From positions 725,257-789,256 of the forward strand of contig VZRR01011618.1 in NCBI GenBank assembly GCA_013398015.1: a stretch of DNA of 64,000 bases, read 5' to 3'. The stretch comes from Oreocharis arfaki. Taxonomy: Eukaryota; Chordata; Aves; Passeriformes; Paramythiidae. Position numbers and translations under genes: made by a program. The first letter of the stretch is position 1, and every line of letters starts with the position of its first letter. Positions 51,701 to 64,000 of this stretch are shown in pieces. The notes below the pieces were generated by a model that was given only the letters and a program-made list of their open reading frames with translations, made no database searches and was not told where the DNA came from.

Positions 51701-54010
51701 CGAGGTTCCAGAATTATTCTTGATTGAAATTGGTATCTAAATCACCCAATCCGTCTTAGTTTTTCTTGGCTTGTTTCTCTTTTTCCATCCTGTGATCTCC
51801 AAGGTGGGTCAGTGTTTTTAACTTCACCTTTTCAGACACAGCCACTGAATTCAGAAGACAAAAGTATGTTCTCCCTGCTCCTAAAATCATCAGTTTGATT
51901 TCAGTGGGAGCAGGGCTTGCTACAGTTTTGAACAGACACAGACTCAAAGTTTGTGTCCAGTAATCTGGTTTTCAGCCATTCACTTGAATCAGAAATCATA
52001 ATTAAGATCAAAAAACTACCTTGTGAATAATTTTTCCATCTAGGTACTTGTATGTCACACTGTTGCCATAATTTGTAAGAGCTTCCCAAGGTTTTAAAAA
52101 TAGAAAGAACAAAATGCTCTCCCACTTTCTTACCCCCTCCTTTATTTTCCAAACCCTGTGAAAAATAGCTTACTTTAGAAGGATTTACTTCGCCTGCCTT
52201 ATTTGCTTCTTTGCATATGCAAAGAATTTGCAGAGGGAAAGATGCATTGCAGAGATGGGTCCTGCAGAAATGCCACCATTCTTCACAGTGGTCAGGACCA
52301 CATTCAGTATCCCTGAATTCCTCTCCTGGGACAGTGCTGTCTCTGTTACTTCAGCCTCTCTCACTGGTGACACAATTCTTGTGGACAATTATTTTTGCCA
52401 AACATTCATGACAAAAACTGAGCAGGGGTATCTCAACATTTAATGTACTCTGCAAACTGTCTCTGCTTCAGCATGGATGGCTTGTCTTTTGTCAGCTTTG
52501 GATTGGTTTTAAGTCCTGAACAGGAGGGATCTTCAGGTAAACCAACAGCCTGTTATAGCCCTGCAGCACCGGTGAATGAGCAGTTCCAGAGTGTGCCTGC
52601 TTTCCTTAAAATCTTTGGAGAAGCAGGGAAAAAACTTCATGAGTTCCCATAGTGGCAAAAGGGGCCAGTTTGAAATGCATTATTTGAAAACAGCAGGTTT
52701 TCAGCAATGTTGGTACCCTGCCATAATTTGATGCTAATCAGTATGTTGGGAAGAGGTGACGTGCTATTCTTTTTATTTATCTTTCCATTTGTCTTGCCTT
52801 CTTTCTATTTCCCTTGCTTCCAAATGGAGGCCACACGTAGGAGTAAGTAAGAATGGCAGGTCTCCAGTGCAGGGCTGAGTTAAATACTCTCTGCATTGAC
52901 TTGGATCCTCTCCTGCCCTTTGGACAGTTTCTGTTTGGTACTCAGATGTTATCTAGTTTTTTTGTGTTGAAGGAAATGAGGGTTGTGGCTTTCAATGCTG
53001 TCCTCATGGATTGCCTTCAATAGCAGTTTGTAGTGTACATATTCTGACTTACTGGATATAAAAGTGTTAAAAACATTTCTCTGGTTTCTTGTCAGTGGTC
53101 TCAAGGTCAAATAAGATATATTTCTATCAGCAGGGCCTTTACTTTGCAATCCAGCTGCTCTGATCAAACCCACCAATTTCTTTGTAGTTTTCATATTAGG
53201 CCCATCCACTGTTTCTTTTTCTGAAGCGGCAGAAATCAAGGGGAATCTGTCTGAGAAGGTGATGGCGCTAATTGCTCTTATAAAGACAAAGCTTTGTGCT
53301 GAATCTATGATTCTGTGTGTTAATTATCTTGCCTTCACTGCAGGTTAAAAATGGGTGAAATTACAGGGTTTTTTTCACCCAAACAGTACCATATCTAGGA
53401 GAGTATTTTCATGCTCTATTTAAAAACCAGTCCAGACAATATACTTATGGCAAGCTAACTGTCCTGAGTCCATGTTTTAAACTTCAGGGCTAAGTGGAAT
53501 TGAAGGTGCTTCTATCTAGCAAGTTCAAAGCAGAACACAACTGGGAAAACCTGCCTCTCTTGCCTTCCTCCCCTCCAACACACATGTGTTTTGCTCAAGT
53601 CCAGGAAATATTTTCAGTAGCAAAAATTATTTTTGTTCAAAAAAGACAAATAATCCAGGACTTTCTAGTCCATTGACAAGCTTATACTTAAACTGGGAAG
53701 GACAGAAGTGTTTTCACTAATAAAAGATATCTCTAGTCCTCAATCAGTTCAAGTCTGGTTTTTTAATAGCAGTCAGGGGAGTGGTGGCAATAGTTACACC
53801 ACTGCTGCCCTGGGGGAGTTAAATTTTGCTTTTGGCATCTCCTGTGTTAAGCAGAGAAGAGCTGTTTGGGGCTAGAAGAATGATATATATCTGCAGGAGG
53901 GAGGGAGCTGCAGGAGAGCGGGGAGCACTTTAAATGAATTCTTTAATGGGAGCCCTTTCCAGAAGGCATCCGTGGTATTCCTCTGCAAAAGGAAGAATAA
54001 GTACTCAGCA

Positions 54011-54020
54011 CCATATATGG
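54011..54020. promoter_or_regulatory. Consensus CArG box, candidate SRF site
   Basis: CCATATATGG fits CC(A/T)6GG exactly. It lies about 980 bp upstream of exon 14 and 546 bp upstream of exon 13. An AT-rich stretch (TTTTTTAATATAAAC) follows within 30 bases and an inverted CCAAT (GATTGG) about 70 bases on. Transcription of mouse 130-kDa MLCK from a CArG-dependent internal promoter is established; assigning that role to this site is inference. Confidence 0.45.
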
Positions 54021-54556
54021 TGACACTTTTATGTTTTTTAATATAAACATGTACAGGCTGGAGCAATCCATGTAGATGGGTTTTGCTGATTGGTTGGGCC
54101 AGAGGGGAGGGAAGGAAATGAGACCCTGTTTTTAATATCTTAACATTAGAAAACTTAAGAGCTTGGGTTTGAATAAATAAACAGTAGGCAGAGTTGGAAA
54201 GATTTTCAGCTTTGCAAAATAGCCCTTTCCTCTGTCTTGATTTTCCAGCTTTTGTATTTATTTTCCTTTAGCTTGTTTGTTCGCAGCTGCTTCATTCTGT
54301 AAATTGCTTTGATTTTTGTTCAGGGAGTATGTTGTTCCCAGTGCAGATAGCAACAGATCAGTAAAAGCTATTTGAGATAGCTTGGCTCCGAATATAAGGG
54401 GACCAAATCCACACAGTCAGTCCCCACAATGCTGGGCTAGAAAAGCAGAATGCCACACTGGGTTTGAGCTGCTTTAGTGCAATACACAATCACTTAACTC
54501 AGACAAGTTACAGAGGAAGAAACCCCTGTTTTTCTGATTTCACTTAAATATTTCAG

Positions 54557-54637
54557 GAACCAAGTTGGAGAATGCAGCTGCCAGGTGTCTCTGATGCTGC
54601 GGGAGAGTTCAGCTTCCACAGCAGAAACGTTCAGAGA
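54557..54637 (+). CDS. MYLK: MYLK exon: last strand of Ig domain 6 and linker
   Basis: This 81-bp exon, phase 2 in and out, has acceptor AATATTTCAG and donor AGAGA|GTGAGT. It completes a split arginine and reads NQVGECSCQVSLMLR, the G strand of Ig6, then ESSASTAETFR. It is 27 codons long and symmetric in phase, so skipping would remove the last Ig6 strand without a frameshift. It was found by protein match to chicken and by phase. Confidence 0.93.
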
Positions 54638-54994
54638 GTGAGTATTTTTCCCACGGACTTGCATGGGTGGGTTCTATTTTTTGCTCCGTTAATTCCCTGC
54701 CCTTACAGACCCAAGCTGGCTGCTGTTCAACCTAATCCCCAAATGTGACCTAACAAATTGTTTTCATCATACAAGCTAAGCACATTGTACCAAGCCAGAG
54801 TAGAGAAGATCTTTTTTGTTTGTGCCCTTATATGGCTCCTGAAGTCATCATTGATGCAATAAACTAATGGAGTATGCTGCTCTAATCAACCTCCCCTTCT
54901 ATAAACACATTTTGTTCCTGCTCTGAGATTGTTCCCTGACATTTTTAAACCAGCCCCTTTCCTGGCTCTCTTTCTTTTCTTTTTCGGATCGTAG
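54638..54994. other. MYLK intron (357 bp) with a second CArG box
   Basis: This short intron runs from GTGAGT to an unusual acceptor, CTTTTTCGGATCGTAG. A consensus CArG box lies at 54826-54835. Nothing else is recognised. Confidence 0.85.
54826..54835. promoter_or_regulatory. Second consensus CArG box, 159 bp before exon 14
   Basis: CCTTATATGG fits CC(A/T)6GG exactly and lies in the 357-bp intron just before the exon that holds the short-isoform start codon. With the site at 54011 it makes two perfect matches within about 0.8 kb. Single matches also occur elsewhere in the window by chance, so function is unproven. Confidence 0.45.
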
Positions 54995-55884
54995 TGGGAG
55001 GGAATCAGCCGGCTCTGGAGAGCAAAGAGATGGTGGAGATCATGGTAAACTAACATTTGGTAGGACAAGTGGCTTCAAAAAGAACAGCAGCGTAACCAGA
55101 GTAGCTGAGGAAGAGCAGGAAGACGTCCGAGGCGTGCTGAAGAGGCGAGTGGAAACTCGGGAGCACACAGAGGAGAGCCTGAGGCAGCAGGAAGCTGAAC
55201 AACTTGATTTCCGTGATATTTTAGGCAAGAAAGTCAGCACCAAAAGTTTTTCTGAGGAGGAACTGAAAGAAATCCCAGCCGAGCAAATGGACTTCCGAGC
55301 AAACCTGCAGCGGCAGGTCAAACCCAAGACCTTGTCAGAGGAGGAGAGGAAAGTCCATGCTCCCCAGCAGGTGGACTTCCGTTCTGTGCTGGCCAAGAAG
55401 GGTACCCCAAAAACCCCATTGCCAGAGAAGGCACCACCTCCTAAACCTGCAGTTACAGATTTCAGGTCTGTGCTGGGCTCAAAGAAAAAGCCACCTGCGG
55501 AGAATGGCAGCGCTGGCACCCCAGCACCAAATGCTCGCGCCAACTCTGAAGCCCAGAATGCGACCCCCAATTCTCAAGCCCCTGTTGCCAAACCAGCAGT
55601 GAAAAAAGAGGAGAAGAATGACAGAAACTGTGAACATGGGTGTGCAGTGGTGGATGGTGGAATAATTGGGAAAAAAGCTGAAAACAAAGCACCAGCAAGC
55701 AAACCCCCAGCAAGCAAAGGAACAGCACCCTCCTTTACAGAGAAGCTTCAGGATGCTCAAGTAGCTGATGGTGAAAAGTTGGTCTTACAATGTCGGATTT
55801 CCTCTGATCCCCCTGCAGCTGTCACCTGGACTCTAGACAGCAAAGCCATCAAATCATCGAAGTCCACTGTCATCTCCCAAGAAG
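54995..55884 (+). CDS. MYLK: MYLK exon: actin-binding DxRxxL repeats, linker, start of Ig domain 7
   Basis: This 890-bp exon has phase 2 in and phase 1 out, with donor GAAG|GTAAAT. After a charged lead-in (GRTSGFKK, EEEQEDVRG) come five motifs spaced exactly 84 bases apart: DVRGVL (55122), DFRDIL (55206), DFRANL (55290), DFRSVL (55374) and DFRSVL (55458). These motifs bind F-actin in MLCK; the last three belong to the short isoform and the first two only to the long one. A Pro/Ala/Lys-rich linker follows (KKEEKNDRNCEHGCAVVDGG), then Ig7 begins at APSFTEKLQ with the B-strand cysteine (VLQCRIS) and C-strand tryptophan (VTWTLD). The next exon is not in the window. A 176-codon opposite-strand frame is a shadow. 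Confidence 0.97.
55287..55289 (+). other. MYLK: Probable start codon of the short smooth-muscle MLCK isoform
   Basis: This in-frame ATG begins MDFRANLQRQVKPKT, the N-terminus of short (about 130 kDa in chicken gizzard) MLCK as I know it. Its context is GCAAATGG: G at +4, but C at -3. No ATG in any frame occurs from 55054 to 55286. The only earlier ATGs in the exon belong to a seven-codon frame at 55030-55053. Confidence 0.8.

Positions 55885-64000
<8,116 letters not shown>

Larger units (their letters stand above)
46854..54556. other. MYLK intron, about 7.7 kb, with a CArG box near its 3' end
   Basis: This AT-rich intron has donor GTATGT and acceptor AAATATTTCAG. It holds a single undetermined base at 48780 and a consensus CArG box at 54011-54020 (listed). 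No exon or named repeat is recognised. The last kilobase is a plausible place for an internal smooth-muscle promoter. Confidence 0.75.
6544..55884 (+). other. MYLK: MYLK gene, internal part (14 coding exons seen; both ends outside the window)
   Basis: The gene encodes myosin light chain kinase, a Ca2+/calmodulin-dependent kinase that phosphorylates the regulatory light chain of myosin II on actin filaments. The exons seen are 6544-6751, 8391-8439, 10953-11118, 13803-13968, 16762-16798, 18629-19194, 20858-21061, 21197-21331, 28034-28186, 44449-44586, 45224-45421, 46607-46853, 54557-54637 and 54995-55884. Every boundary is AG/GT and the phases chain without conflict (0,1,2,0,1,2,1,1,1,1,1,1,2,2, then 1 at the end). 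The product gives most of Ig1 through the start of Ig7 of the long (non-muscle, about 210 kDa in chicken) isoform, plus the N-terminus of the short smooth-muscle isoform. The first coding exon lies upstream, and the kinase and telokin parts lie downstream. Identification is by recall of chicken and human MYLK, not by a search. Confidence 0.96.

Noticed and set aside
55040..55570. 176-codon minus-strand open frame
   Set aside because: Antisense shadow of the DxRxxL exon.

Overview
The window is vertebrate nuclear DNA, most likely from a songbird. It contains a central stretch of one gene on the plus strand: MYLK (smooth-muscle/non-muscle myosin light chain kinase). Fourteen coding exons with consensus splice sites and fully compatible phases join into one open frame of 3,238 nt (about 1,079 codons). 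The conceptual protein closely follows the N-terminal half of chicken MYLK as I remember it. The bird assignment rests on that similarity and on CR1 retroposon 3' ends. The songbird assignment rests on a SINE with a tRNA-Ile-like head and a CR1-like tail (TguSINE1 type).

Layout. 1-6543 is intron, and the first coding exon(s) lie upstream. Exons 1-4 (6544-13968) give the rest of Ig domain 1, a linker and Ig domain 2. Exons 5-6 (16762-19194) give a long Ser/Thr/Lys-rich linker and the start of Ig3. Exon 7 (20858-21061) completes Ig3 and is equivalent to the mammalian cassette exon carrying the Src-site tyrosines. Exons 8-9 give Ig4, 10-11 Ig5 and 12-13 Ig6. Exon 14 (54995-55884) carries five DxRxxL actin-binding motifs at an exact 28-residue period, a Pro/Lys-rich linker and the start of Ig7. 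The remaining Ig domains, the fibronectin domain, the kinase, the calmodulin-binding segment and telokin lie beyond position 64000. Exon numbers are local to this window.

The introns are mostly unremarkable AT-rich sequence. Exceptions are: a CpG-rich patch with a CTCF-like core (about 7860-7970); a 59-bp GC-rich minisatellite in which every unit carries a perfect 5' splice-site consensus (21522-about 21985); a tRNA-Ile/CR1 SINE (22126-about 22270); two CR1 fragments arranged tail to tail (about 35990-36572); two consensus CArG boxes just upstream of exon 14, where an internal smooth-muscle promoter is expected; and an uninterrupted run of 576 T (57098-57673) that may be an assembly artefact.

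The exons encode the cytoskeletal targeting half of long MLCK, and exon 14 also holds the start codon of the short smooth-muscle isoform. No other protein-coding gene, RNA gene or CRISPR array is supported.
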